Shown here one piece after another: positions 6,217 to 12,936 of a stretch of DNA of 18,922 bases. The stretch is from JANLSE01 sp038214135 (GTDB lineage: Bacteria > Chloroflexota > Chloroflexia > Chloroflexales > Roseiflexaceae): NCBI GenBank assembly GCA_038214135.1, contig JBBQSD010000124.1, forward strand, positions 1 to 18,922. The letters run 5' to 3'. Numbering within the stretch: position 1 is the stretch's first letter; each line of letters starts with the position of its first letter. Under the pieces are notes generated by a model that did not search any database, was not told where the DNA came from, and saw only the letters and a list, made by a program, of their open reading frames with translations. A program made the translations under genes and the position numbers.

Positions 6217-7332
6217 CTATTGGTTACATACCCGCCGATAGATCGCTATGGTCTCACGAGCGGCACGCTCCCACGAGAATTGCCGGGCGCGTGTACTACC
6301 AAGGCGGCCCAATTCAGCACGGCGATCTGCATCCTCCCAGAGTGCCACAATCGAATCGGCCCACTGCTCAACCGCCAATGGTGGAATATAGATGGCCGCA
6401 TTGCCACCGATTTCGGGTAGGCTGGAGGTTTGCGATGCTATGCAGGCTGCACCACAGGCCATGGCTTCGAGAAGTGGCAATCCAAAGCCTTCGTACAAGG
6501 AGGGGTTGATATACATACGGCATGCGTTATACAGCCAGCACAATTCGGAATCGCTGACCTTGCCAACAAACTGGATGGCATCTGCCAGCCGTAGCTCTTG
6601 CAGGGTTGCAAAGATGCCTTCATCGCGCCAGCCACGGGCACCAACCACAACCAGCCGATAATTGCGATCTGGCTGGCGATCACGGCAGATTCGCAGCGCA
6701 CGCAGCAGCGTTGCAAGGTTCTTGCGCGGCTCGATGGTGCTGACAAACAGTGCAAAGCTTCCAGCACTTATCTGCTCGTTGCCAAACATCCGAATCTCAT
6801 GTGCTGGCACCTCAAGTGGCGCAAATGCTGGCCCGGCTGCTTCATAGACCACATCAATTGTTTCGGGGGCCACCTGCAATCGTTCAACAATATCGCGGCG
6901 GGTTGCTTCGGATACCGTAATCACGGCATCGGAATGCTGCACGCTCTCACGAACCCGGCCATAGAAGGTGCGAGCTGCATCATCAAGGATTTCTGGGAAA
7001 TGCAAGAACGCCAGATCATGAATAGTTGTGATGGCACGGCAGGGGCGCAGGGTTGGTGCAATAAAATCCGGGAAGTGGGCAACATCGGCTCTGGCACGCA
7101 GCAACTCAATCGGGAGTGCAAACCGTTCCCAGCGATGATGCGGTGGCGTGAAACAGGCCAGGCGCTTGACATTTGGTGCAGTGACCAATGGCGCATGCTG
7201 CTCGTAATGCTGAAGCGTCAGAATCGTCGTCTCTGGCGCAATCGCCGCCAATGCCTCGGTCAATCGGCGGGTATACTGCGGAATACCGCCAATCCGATAG
7301 GCATTCAGGCGCGCATCAATTGCGACCCGCAT
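6217..7332 (-). CDS. GT4-family (GT-B fold) glycosyltransferase
   Basis: This 371-residue enzyme should transfer a sugar from an activated nucleotide sugar to an unknown acceptor, probably a cell-surface glycan or glycolipid. The N-terminal domain starts MRVAIDARLNAYRIGGIPQY, the usual opening of GT4 mannosyltransferase-like proteins, with TTIHDLAFLHFPE at 102-114 and VITVSEATRRDI at 137-148. The C-terminal domain has the donor-site markers FVSTIEPRKNL (196-206), VVVGARGW (228-235) and EGFGLPLLEAMACG (281-294), whose E-x7-E pair is Glu281 and Glu289. No transmembrane segment is evident. The frame extends upstream to 7470, but the start at 7332 matches the family N-terminus and lies one base after the stop of the metallo-hydrolase gene (TAACATG), so translation is probably coupled. 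The specific sugar cannot be deduced. Confidence 0.88.
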   Translation of the reverse strand: MRVAIDARLNAYRIGGIPQYTRRLTEALAAIAPETTILTLQHYEQHAPLVTAPNVKRLACFTPPHHRWERFALPIELLRARADVAHFPDFIAPTLRPCRAITTIHDLAFLHFPEILDDAARTFYGRVRESVQHSDAVITVSEATRRDIVERLQVAPETIDVVYEAAGPAFAPLEVPAHEIRMFGNEQISAGSFALFVSTIEPRKNLATLLRALRICRDRQPDRNYRLVVVGARGWRDEGIFATLQELRLADAIQFVGKVSDSELCWLYNACRMYINPSLYEGFGLPLLEAMACGAACIASQTSSLPEIGGNAAIYIPPLAVEQWADSIVALWEDADRRAELGRLGSTRARQFSWERAARETIAIYRRVCNQ

Positions 7333-7333
7333 G

Positions 7334-8116
7334 TTATTGCTCGCCCGAAATGTCAACAACCTGGCCATCATAGGCAAGGCGCACATGATCTGGCAGTTCT
7401 GCATTGGTCGCCTGATGGTCAAGCTCGTGACCCATATGCACCAGCAGGGCGCGCTGTGGCTGCAGTTCATTGATCACAGCCAATGCCTCAGTCAGCATAA
7501 AATGGGTTGGATGCGGAGTATGGCGCAGTGCATTCAGCACCAACACATCCAGGCCATGCAACTGATCACGGGTTGCCTGATCGAGGGCACTCGCATCAGT
7601 AATATAGCCCAGCTTGCCAATCCGAAAACCGGTGATCGCCCAGGTTCCGTGGTGAACCACGAGCGGCAGAATTTCGACGCCGCCAATAGTGAAGGGTGTG
7701 CCATTCCAGATTTCGATCAGATCAAGGGCCGGGCGGGTTGAACCCTCCGAACCATTGATGAAAGCATAGGCAAATCGATCCCGAACGCATGTGAGCGTCA
7801 CAGCTGTGCCATACAATGGGATTGGGGCACGCATGGCAAAATTGAGCGGGCGCAGGTCATCGATTCCAGCAATATGATCGGCATGGCCGTGGGTCAGCAG
7901 CACGGCATCGACACGGCTGAGATCGGCACGTAATGCCTGCTCGCGCAGATCTGGCCCAGCATCAAACAGCAGCGTCAGCCCGGATACCTCAAGCAGCGCC
8001 GAGGTTCGCAGGCGGCGATTATGGGGATCGTTCGAGCGGCATACCGAACAGCGGCAGGCAATCATTGGGACGCCCATCGAGGTACCGGTGCCGAGAAATG
8101 TGAGGCGCATTACCAT
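7334..8116 (-). CDS. PhnP-like metallo-beta-lactamase-fold hydrolase
   Basis: This 260-residue soluble hydrolase has the di-metal motif THGHADH at 75-81 (His76, His78, Asp80, His81), with further ligands likely at Asp172-region TDAS and the late His residues in VHMGHELDH. The N-terminal LTFLGTGTSMGVP is followed by Cys21, Cys23 and Cys26 (CRCSVC), which match the three cysteines of the structural zinc site in PhnP; the GHELDH segment probably supplies the histidine. PhnP cleaves cyclic phosphodiesters in phosphonate use, but this wider family occurs far from phn genes and its usual substrates are uncertain. No phn genes are present here. The start at 8116 is chosen because a TATAAT -10 ends exactly six bases upstream, predicting a transcript that begins at this ATG. 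MRLTFLG at 8110 is the alternative, and neither has a Shine-Dalgarno site. It is the first gene of an operon with the glycosyltransferase. Confidence 0.85.
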   Translation of the reverse strand: MVMRLTFLGTGTSMGVPMIACRCSVCRSNDPHNRRLRTSALLEVSGLTLLFDAGPDLREQALRADLSRVDAVLLTHGHADHIAGIDDLRPLNFAMRAPIPLYGTAVTLTCVRDRFAYAFINGSEGSTRPALDLIEIWNGTPFTIGGVEILPLVVHHGTWAITGFRIGKLGYITDASALDQATRDQLHGLDVLVLNALRHTPHPTHFMLTEALAVINELQPQRALLVHMGHELDHQATNAELPDHVRLAYDGQVVDISGEQ

Positions 8117-8122
8117 ATGCAG

Positions 8123-8131
8123 ATTATACCA
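8123..8131 (-). promoter_or_regulatory. Extended -10 promoter of the hydrolase-glycosyltransferase operon, predicted leaderless
   Basis: On the minus strand TGG (8131-8129) precedes TATAAT (8128-8123), a perfect extended -10. Six bases separate it from the ATG at 8116-8114, so normal spacing puts the first transcribed base on the A of the start codon. It faces the cofE promoter; the two -10 elements are 22 bases apart. Confidence 0.5.
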
Positions 8132-8147
8132 TTGCCGCTGCCCTCCG

Positions 8148-8156
8148 TGGTACAAT
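8148..8156 (+). promoter_or_regulatory. Extended -10 promoter of cofE
   Basis: TGGTACAAT is an extended -10 with one mismatch to consensus. The predicted start near 8163 leaves a leader of about 25 bases containing AGGAG at 8178-8182. There is no -35 match at the usual distance. Confidence 0.45.
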
Positions 8157-8187
8157 ATCAAGGCGGAACCGACATTCAGGAGAAGAT

Positions 8188-8943
8188 ATGCAGGCCGAAG
8201 TGCGGGTTATTCCGCTACGCGGGATTGGCGAAGTTCAGGCAGGCGATGATCTTGCAGCATTGATAGTGGCTGCACTTACAAGCCAGGGTTTCGCACTCGC
8301 CGATGGCGATGTGCTGGTCGTCACACAGAAAGTCGTCTCAAAGGCGGAGGGTCGCATCATCGATCCAGCAACCGTTGAGCCATCGCATATGGCCCACATG
8401 GCAGCGGCACAGGGGCCAAAAGACGCCGCCTACTACGAGGTTGTGCTGCGCGAAGCCAAGCGCGTGATCCGTATGGATCGCGGCGTGCTTGTGACCGAAA
8501 CCCATCATGGCTTCATCTGCGCCAACTCTGGCGTCGATGAGTCCAATGTCGATGGCGGGCGCATGGTCACACTCCTGCCCATTGATCCCGATGGTTCAGC
8601 CGCCACCATACGCACCACAATCAGTGAGCAACTCGGGGTCGAACTGGCCGTGATTATCTCGGATACCTTTGGGCGGGCATGGCGCGAAGGCCAGGTCAAT
8701 ATTGCCGTCGGCGTGGCTGGAATGGCAGCACTGACCGATTATGCCGGTGTGACCGACCCACATGGCTATGAGCTGCAGGTCAGCAAAATCGCCGTCGCCG
8801 ATGAACTAGCCTCGGCTGCCGAACTGGTGATGGGCAAGATCGATGGCGTGCCTGTTGCAATCGTACGTGGCTTTCCCTATACGCCGGCGGCAGGTGGGTA
8901 TCGTGCATTATTGCGCGCACCAGAAAAAGATCTGTTTCGGTAG
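8188..8943 (+). CDS. cofE: Coenzyme F420-0:L-glutamate ligase
   Basis: This 251-residue cytosolic enzyme uses GTP to add glutamate to F420-0 and then to lengthen the gamma-glutamyl tail. Family motifs are DVLVVTQKVVSKAEGR (41-56), FICANSGVDESNVDGG (109-124), ISDTFGRAWREGQVNIAVG (157-175) and the C-terminal VRGFPYTP. The length equals that of stand-alone CofE. In actinobacterial FbiB this domain is fused to a nitroreductase-like domain; here the equivalent is a separate gene, starting 165 bases downstream after a MITE-like repeat. The start is well fixed by AGGAG five bases upstream. It begins the rightward F420 block and is divergent from the hydrolase operon with closely packed promoters. 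The assignment is firm. Confidence 0.95.
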   Translation: MQAEVRVIPLRGIGEVQAGDDLAALIVAALTSQGFALADGDVLVVTQKVVSKAEGRIIDPATVEPSHMAHMAAAQGPKDAAYYEVVLREAKRVIRMDRGVLVTETHHGFICANSGVDESNVDGGRMVTLLPIDPDGSAATIRTTISEQLGVELAVIISDTFGRAWREGQVNIAVGVAGMAALTDYAGVTDPHGYELQVSKIAVADELASAAELVMGKIDGVPVAIVRGFPYTPAAGGYRALLRAPEKDLFR

Positions 8944-8979
8944 CCGATAGATTCTGCGCTCTTCATCGCTGCACGTTTG

Positions 8980-9094
8980 CCCTCACCCCCAGCTCCTCTC
9001 CCAGAACGGGCGAGGGGAGCAAAAAGCTTACTAACGAGGTCTATTGTCCTCTCCACCTGTGGGAGAGGGGTGGCGCGCACGCCGGGGTGAGGGG
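8980..9094. repeat. MITE-like element with CCCTCACCCC termini, long form
   Basis: About 115 bases lie between CCCTCACCCCC (8980-8990) and its inverse GGGGTGAGGG (9084-9093). Inside are two imperfect stem-loops, CTCCTCTCCC...GGGCGAGGGGAG and CCTCTCCACC...GTGGGAGAGG. It lies 37 bases after the cofE stop and ends 14 bases before the nitroreductase start, so any ribosome reading through would meet strong stems. Related copies are at 15076 and 17700. Confidence 0.8.
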
Positions 9095-9108
9095 ATTAAT
9101 AGGAACCC

Positions 9109-9738
9109 ATGACAGAAAGACCACTAACACGCCAGCATCAACCGATTGCGAATATTATCAATGGTCGGCGTTCCGTGCGGCGTTTTCTGGATCGTCGCGT
9201 GCCAGGCGAGGCACTGATCGAGATATTGGAAGCCGCCCGTTGGGCACCATCGCCGCATGGCCGCCAACCATGGCGTTTTGTGGTGCTGCGCGAGGCTGAA
9301 TCCAAGGCGCATCTTGCCGAAGCAATGGGCGAGGAATGGCAGCGCCAACTAGCATTGGATGGCCAGGATCAGGCGCGGGTGGAGGAGCGCCTGCGCATCT
9401 CGCGCATGCGTATTCGCACTGCACCTGTTCTGATCATTCCCTGCTTGTATCTGCAAGAACTGGATCAGTACCCAGATGCCGAGCGCCAGCGTGCAGAGGA
9501 AATTATGGCGATCCAAAGCCTCGGCTGTGCCATACAGAATATGTTACTCACTGCCTATGCGTTTGGGCTCGATGCTGGCTGGATGTGTGCGCCATTGTTC
9601 TGTCCGGAGGTTGTTCAGGCGGCGCTTGATCTTGAGCAAACTATAATACCGCACGCGCTGATTCCAGTTGGCTATGCAGCCGCCGATCCAAACCGCCGCC
9701 CGCATAAACCAATCGAGGAGCTGGTTGTATGGCGTTGA
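9109..9738 (+). CDS. Nitroreductase-family flavoprotein, probable dehydro-F420-0 reductase
   Basis: This 209-residue FMN-dependent protein has the nitroreductase motifs NGRRSVRRF (18-26), ARWAPSPHGRQPWRF (43-57), a central helix with QSLGCAIQNMLLTA (136-149), GLDAGWMCAP (153-162) and PVGYAA (186-191). The NGRRSVR and WAPSPHGRQPWRF signatures are those of the FbiB C-terminal domain, which in the bacterial pathway reduces dehydro-F420-0, made from a phosphoenolpyruvate-derived intermediate, to F420-0. Its position behind cofE supports that role, as does its size. A different nitroreductase substrate cannot be excluded. The start has AGGA four to five bases upstream. Its last ten bases overlap the start of the acetyltransferase gene (ATG at 9729), which implies translational coupling. 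It is read from the cofE promoter or from an unseen one near the MITE-like element. Confidence 0.8.
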   Translation: MTERPLTRQHQPIANIINGRRSVRRFLDRRVPGEALIEILEAARWAPSPHGRQPWRFVVLREAESKAHLAEAMGEEWQRQLALDGQDQARVEERLRISRMRIRTAPVLIIPCLYLQELDQYPDAERQRAEEIMAIQSLGCAIQNMLLTAYAFGLDAGWMCAPLFCPEVVQAALDLEQTIIPHALIPVGYAAADPNRRPHKPIEELVVWR

Positions 9739-10919
9739 GTTTCGATCCAATTGAACCATCGGCATTAGAAGCCCTTGATGCCGTGCTTGGCCCGGCACTC
9801 CATTTTCCGAATAGCACAATGCTCGATTTCATGCGCGACACGGTTGGTGCCCACAACATGCGCGCTGTGCGCCGCGATGGGCAGATCGTTGGTGGGCTTG
9901 GAACGCTTCCGATGGGCCAGTGGTATGGTGGGCGGGCCGTTCCGATCGCCGCCGTGACAGCGGTTGGCATCGCTCCAGGGGTGCGCGGAACAGGAATAGG
10001 AGCGTTCATGCTGCGCTCCTCACTTGAAGAACTGCAAGCCAACCATGTGCCTCTGGCGGTACTCTTTCCAGCAACACTAACATACTATCGCGGGGCGGGC
10101 TATGAGCGGGCTGGATATCGGCTCACCTATGAAATGCCGCTCTCACTGATTCAGGTGCGTAATCTCGATGATGCACTGACGCTTGAACCATTTGAAGCGG
10201 CTGATTATCCCGCGATTCGGATGATCTATGCCGAACAGGCTGCACGCGAATGTGGCAACCTCGAACGCCCGGAATGGCTGTGGCAACTACGCCTCGAACC
10301 AAAAGTGAACCCCGTCTTTCGCTATCTGGTGCGCCGAGGCAACACAATCGAGGGCTACATTGTCTATTCCCAGGGCAGCCGTCAAGATCCAATCCGCATC
10401 AGGGATCTGGTGGCACTCACACCAGCCGCCGGTCGGCGCTTCCTAGCGCTACTGTCCAGCTATCAGTCCATGGTTGATCTGGCGCTGTGGAATGGCGGCC
10501 CACTCGACTCACTTGTCTATCTGTTGAGCGAAAACCTGACCGGCGGCTCGAAATCGCGGGTTTCCATCCAGAGCAGCTACGATTGGATGGTGCGGATCGT
10601 CGATGTGGCTGGGGCATTCGAAGCGCGTGGCTATCCACATGGGCTGAATGCAACACTCGAACTCCAGGTACTTGATCGATTGCTTTCCGATAATAACCAG
10701 AACTTTACTATTGAAATCGCCAATGGCAGAGCATCCGTAACTCGCGGCGGCGCAGGGCAGATTATCATCGGCATTCGCGAACTGGCAGCACTGTATACCA
10801 GCTTTATGCACCCGCAGGAACTACGCCGATTCGGTCACATCCACGGCTCAGATGCATCATTGGCAGTGCTTGGGAGTGTGTTCGGTGGGCCACGCCCATG
10901 GATGCCCGATATTTTTTAG
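9729..10919 (+). CDS. Eis-like GNAT N-acetyltransferase with sterol-carrier-like C-terminal domain
   Basis: This 396-residue acetyl-CoA-dependent acetyltransferase resembles the mycobacterial Eis family, which acetylates amines on aminoglycosides and other substrates. The first GNAT domain shows VTAVGIAPGVRGTGIGAFML (76-95), with the acetyl-CoA loop RGTGIG (86-91), and YYRGAGYERAGY (119-130), whose tyrosine matches the position of the general acid in Eis. A second, degenerate GNAT fold spans about 150-285. The C-terminal part, from about 290, with FTIEIANGRASVTRGGAG, resembles the SCP2-like domain. The protein ends in PDIF: a terminal phenylalanine, as in Eis, whose C-terminal carboxylate is thought to act as the general base. 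Length and domain order match Eis (about 400). It overlaps the nitroreductase gene by ten bases. A link to F420 is suggested only by operon position; the natural substrate is unknown. Confidence 0.82.
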   Translation: MALSFDPIEPSALEALDAVLGPALHFPNSTMLDFMRDTVGAHNMRAVRRDGQIVGGLGTLPMGQWYGGRAVPIAAVTAVGIAPGVRGTGIGAFMLRSSLEELQANHVPLAVLFPATLTYYRGAGYERAGYRLTYEMPLSLIQVRNLDDALTLEPFEAADYPAIRMIYAEQAARECGNLERPEWLWQLRLEPKVNPVFRYLVRRGNTIEGYIVYSQGSRQDPIRIRDLVALTPAAGRRFLALLSSYQSMVDLALWNGGPLDSLVYLLSENLTGGSKSRVSIQSSYDWMVRIVDVAGAFEARGYPHGLNATLELQVLDRLLSDNNQNFTIEIANGRASVTRGGAGQIIIGIRELAALYTSFMHPQELRRFGHIHGSDASLAVLGSVFGGPRPWMPDIF

Positions 10920-10935
10920 GATGTAGAGGTGCAAC

Positions 10936-11637
10936 ATGGCAATTGATCTCCAGACAGCAACAATCGTATACCCAACCAGCGATGGAGAACCCATGGCCGA
11001 TAATACCAAGCAATTCCGCTGGATTGTGACGATCAAGGGTGGCCTGGATACGCTGTTCATGGATCGTGCAGATGTGTTTGTGGCCGCTGATCTGCTCTGG
11101 TACCCTGTCGAAGGCGAACCGGGCCTTCGCCGCGCAGCGGATGCCATGGTCGTGTTTGGGCGGCCAAAAGGCGACCGTGGTGCCTACATGCAATGGCTAG
11201 AAGATGACATCGCGCCACAGGTTGTGTTCGAAGTGCTCTCGCCGGGCAACACACTACGCGAAATGAGCCGCAAACTCGCATTCTACGATATGTATGGCGT
11301 CGATGAATATTACCTGTATGATCCAGATAAGAATGATCTGGCGGGTTGGGTGCGCGCCAACAATCGGCTCCTTCCAGTCGAAGAGATCGAAGGGTGGGCC
11401 AGCCCACGCCTGAATGTGCGCTTCACCCTCGATCAGCAGACACTGCATATCATTCGCCCAGATGGCAGCGAGTTCCTGGATTATATCGAGCTAGAACGTC
11501 GCCGCGAGGCCGAACATACCCGTGCAGAACGGGAATATACCCGTGCAGAACAGGAGCGTACTCGCGCCGATCTGCTGGCCGAGCGGCTGCGCGCACTCGG
11601 TGTCAATCCGGATGATGTTCTTGGAGCCACAAGTTAG
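10936..11637 (+). CDS. Uma2-family putative endonuclease with charged C-terminal repeat
   Basis: This 233-residue protein belongs to the Uma2 (DUF820) family, a restriction-endonuclease-like fold with PD-(D/E)xK-type active sites that is expanded in cyanobacteria and Chloroflexota; its biological role is unsettled. Residues RRAADAMVVFGRPKGDRGAY (65-84), QVVFEVLSPGNTLREMSRKL (95-114) and VDEYYLYDP give the core, with likely acidic residues Asp69 and Glu99 and a basic residue near Lys113. The proline common before the aspartate is replaced by alanine (AAD). The C-terminus (about 190-225) is a charged helix with the repeated phrase YTRAE(R/Q)E, encoded by a DNA direct repeat at 11516-11555, and ends ALGVNPDDV as in many relatives. 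The ribosome site is AGAGG with a spacer of about seven bases. The gene starts 16 bases after the acetyltransferase stop, so it is probably cotranscribed. Confidence 0.85.
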   Translation: MAIDLQTATIVYPTSDGEPMADNTKQFRWIVTIKGGLDTLFMDRADVFVAADLLWYPVEGEPGLRRAADAMVVFGRPKGDRGAYMQWLEDDIAPQVVFEVLSPGNTLREMSRKLAFYDMYGVDEYYLYDPDKNDLAGWVRANNRLLPVEEIEGWASPRLNVRFTLDQQTLHIIRPDGSEFLDYIELERRREAEHTRAEREYTRAEQERTRADLLAERLRALGVNPDDVLGATS

Positions 11638-11648
11638 AAGTTTATAAT
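11621..11648 (+). promoter_or_regulatory. Candidate promoter ahead of cofD
   Basis: TTGGAG (11621-11626, inside the last codons of the Uma2 gene) is followed after 16 bases by TATAAT (11643-11648). The predicted start lies near 11655 and the leader to cofD would be about 127 bases. A shorter route is possible: TTGCGG and TAGGAT lie just before the cofD start, but the second overlaps its ribosome site. Confidence 0.35.
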
Positions 11649-11715
11649 AAAGAATGTTTGTGGCTGATGCCAGGATCTGTTCGCTTGTTCAACCAGCGTG
11701 CATCGGCAACGCCGC

Positions 11716-11736
11716 CGTATGCTGCTAGGAATGGGT
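11716..11736 (+). repeat. 21-base dispersed repeat, copy 1
   Basis: CGTATGCTGCTAGGAATGGG plus T recurs at 17903-17923 with one substitution (AATGGG to AGTGGG). Here it lies in the cofD leader, between the candidate promoter and the gene. The preceding bases are also loosely similar in the two places. Confidence 0.6.
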
Positions 11737-11781
11737 TCAATACCAATTGCGGGTTATATGTTCAAAGGATAGGATATTTCC

Positions 11782-12717
11782 ATGATTGTTGTACTTGCGG
11801 GCGGTGTCGGAGCAGCACGCTTCCTCGAAGGAGTCGTTCAGGTTGTTGCGCCAGATGATGTGACGGCGATTGTCAATACTGGCGATGACACAACCATGCA
11901 TGGGTTGCGGATCTGCCCTGATCTCGATATTGTTATGTGTACACTGGCTGGCGTGATCGACCGTGAGCAGGGTTGGGGGATTGCCAATGACACAACCGAG
12001 TGTATGACATGGCTGGGCAAACTTGGCGGCCCAACCTGGTTCAAACTCGGTGATCGTGATCTGGCCATGCACATCCGCCGCACTGAGCTCTTACGTACTG
12101 GACATACGCTCAGTGAAGTTGCCGAGCAATTTGGGCGAGCATTGGGTGTTGCTGTTCGGCTGCTGCCAATGAGTAATGAGCCAGTAGAAACATATATCAA
12201 AACACCAGATGGCACGATCCATTTTGAGGAATATTTCGTTCGGCATCGCGCGCAGGATGAGGTTCTGGGGGTTCACTTCGAGGGTGCCGATGTGTCCAGT
12301 CCTGCCCCAGGCGTTCTGGAATCTATTCGTGATGCACAGGCGATCCTGATCGCCCCAAGTAACCCGATTGTGAGCGTTGGCACCATCCTGGCCATTCCAG
12401 GCATCCGGGCAGCGCTTGAGGCAACCAACGCACCGGTTGTGGCCGTCAGCCCGATTGTTGGCGGTGCAGCGATCAAGGGGCCGGCTGGGCCGTTGCTACG
12501 CGCGAATGGCTATGAGGTCTCGGCACTTGGGGTGGCGCATTGTTACCAGGGGATCATCGATGCACTGGTGATCGACCATGCCGATGCACATCTGGCAGAA
12601 GCCATTCGAGCGCTCGGCATCGATGTCACAATCACCGACACAATCATGCGCGGGTTGCCGGAAAAACGTGCGCTGGCGCAGGCCGCCATTGAAGCAGCCG
12701 CGAATATGGTGCAATAG
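11782..12717 (+). CDS. cofD: 2-phospho-L-lactate transferase (FbiA/CofD), F420 core assembly
   Basis: This 311-residue cytosolic enzyme transfers the phospholactyl or phosphoenolpyruvyl group from its GDP/GMP-activated form to FO, giving F420-0 or its dehydro form. Signatures are VVLAGGVGAARFLEG (3-17), AIVNTGDDTTMHGL (29-42) with the aspartates that help bind metal and FO, WFKLGDRDLAMHI (86-98), ILIAPSNPIVSVGTIL (about 192-207) and VAVSPIVGGAAIKGP (about 221-235). The length fits the family. In bacteria that use the dehydro pathway this protein accepts the phosphoenolpyruvate derivative, which agrees with the nearby nitroreductase. The start is preceded by AGGA with seven bases of spacing. 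cofC follows after 219 bases that carry heptamer repeats at both ends, so cofD and cofC may be separate units. Confidence 0.95.
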   Translation: MIVVLAGGVGAARFLEGVVQVVAPDDVTAIVNTGDDTTMHGLRICPDLDIVMCTLAGVIDREQGWGIANDTTECMTWLGKLGGPTWFKLGDRDLAMHIRRTELLRTGHTLSEVAEQFGRALGVAVRLLPMSNEPVETYIKTPDGTIHFEEYFVRHRAQDEVLGVHFEGADVSSPAPGVLESIRDAQAILIAPSNPIVSVGTILAIPGIRAALEATNAPVVAVSPIVGGAAIKGPAGPLLRANGYEVSALGVAHCYQGIIDALVIDHADAHLAEAIRALGIDVTITDTIMRGLPEKRALAQAAIEAAANMVQ

Positions 12718-12718
12718 T

Positions 12719-12910
12719 TGTCAGAAGTCAGAAGTTTTACCACCAACCTTATACTGCTCATGGGTAATGTCTGGACGTGCGAAATCATGCATATACATCA
12801 ACCAGTGAGCAAACGTGCGTATCATGTGCGGCGTCTGCGGATACTGTCCAATCGTAAGCCGCGATGAATATACTAAGGTTATTCTGGCTCCTGACTCCTG
12901 ACTCCTGAAT
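12719..12910 (+). repeat. cofD-cofC spacer with heptamer repeats at both ends
   Basis: A decayed heptamer pair (GTCAGAAGTCAGAAG, from 12720) touches the cofD stop. A better one, in inverse orientation, runs 12881-12910 (ATTCTGGCTCCTGACTCC, ending CTGAAT) and ends ten bases before the cofC ribosome site. Between them is about 145 bases with no gene. TATACT at 12869-12874 could be a -10 for cofC, but its -35 is poor. Confidence 0.65.
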
Positions 12911-12936
12911 ACTCGCATAAAGGAGCCACAAACCAC

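Noticed and set aside
6598..7473. Plus-strand frame of 291 codons
   Set aside because: It lies antisense to the glycosyltransferase and lacks recognisable motifs; its Cys/Trp/His-rich composition is typical of shadow frames.
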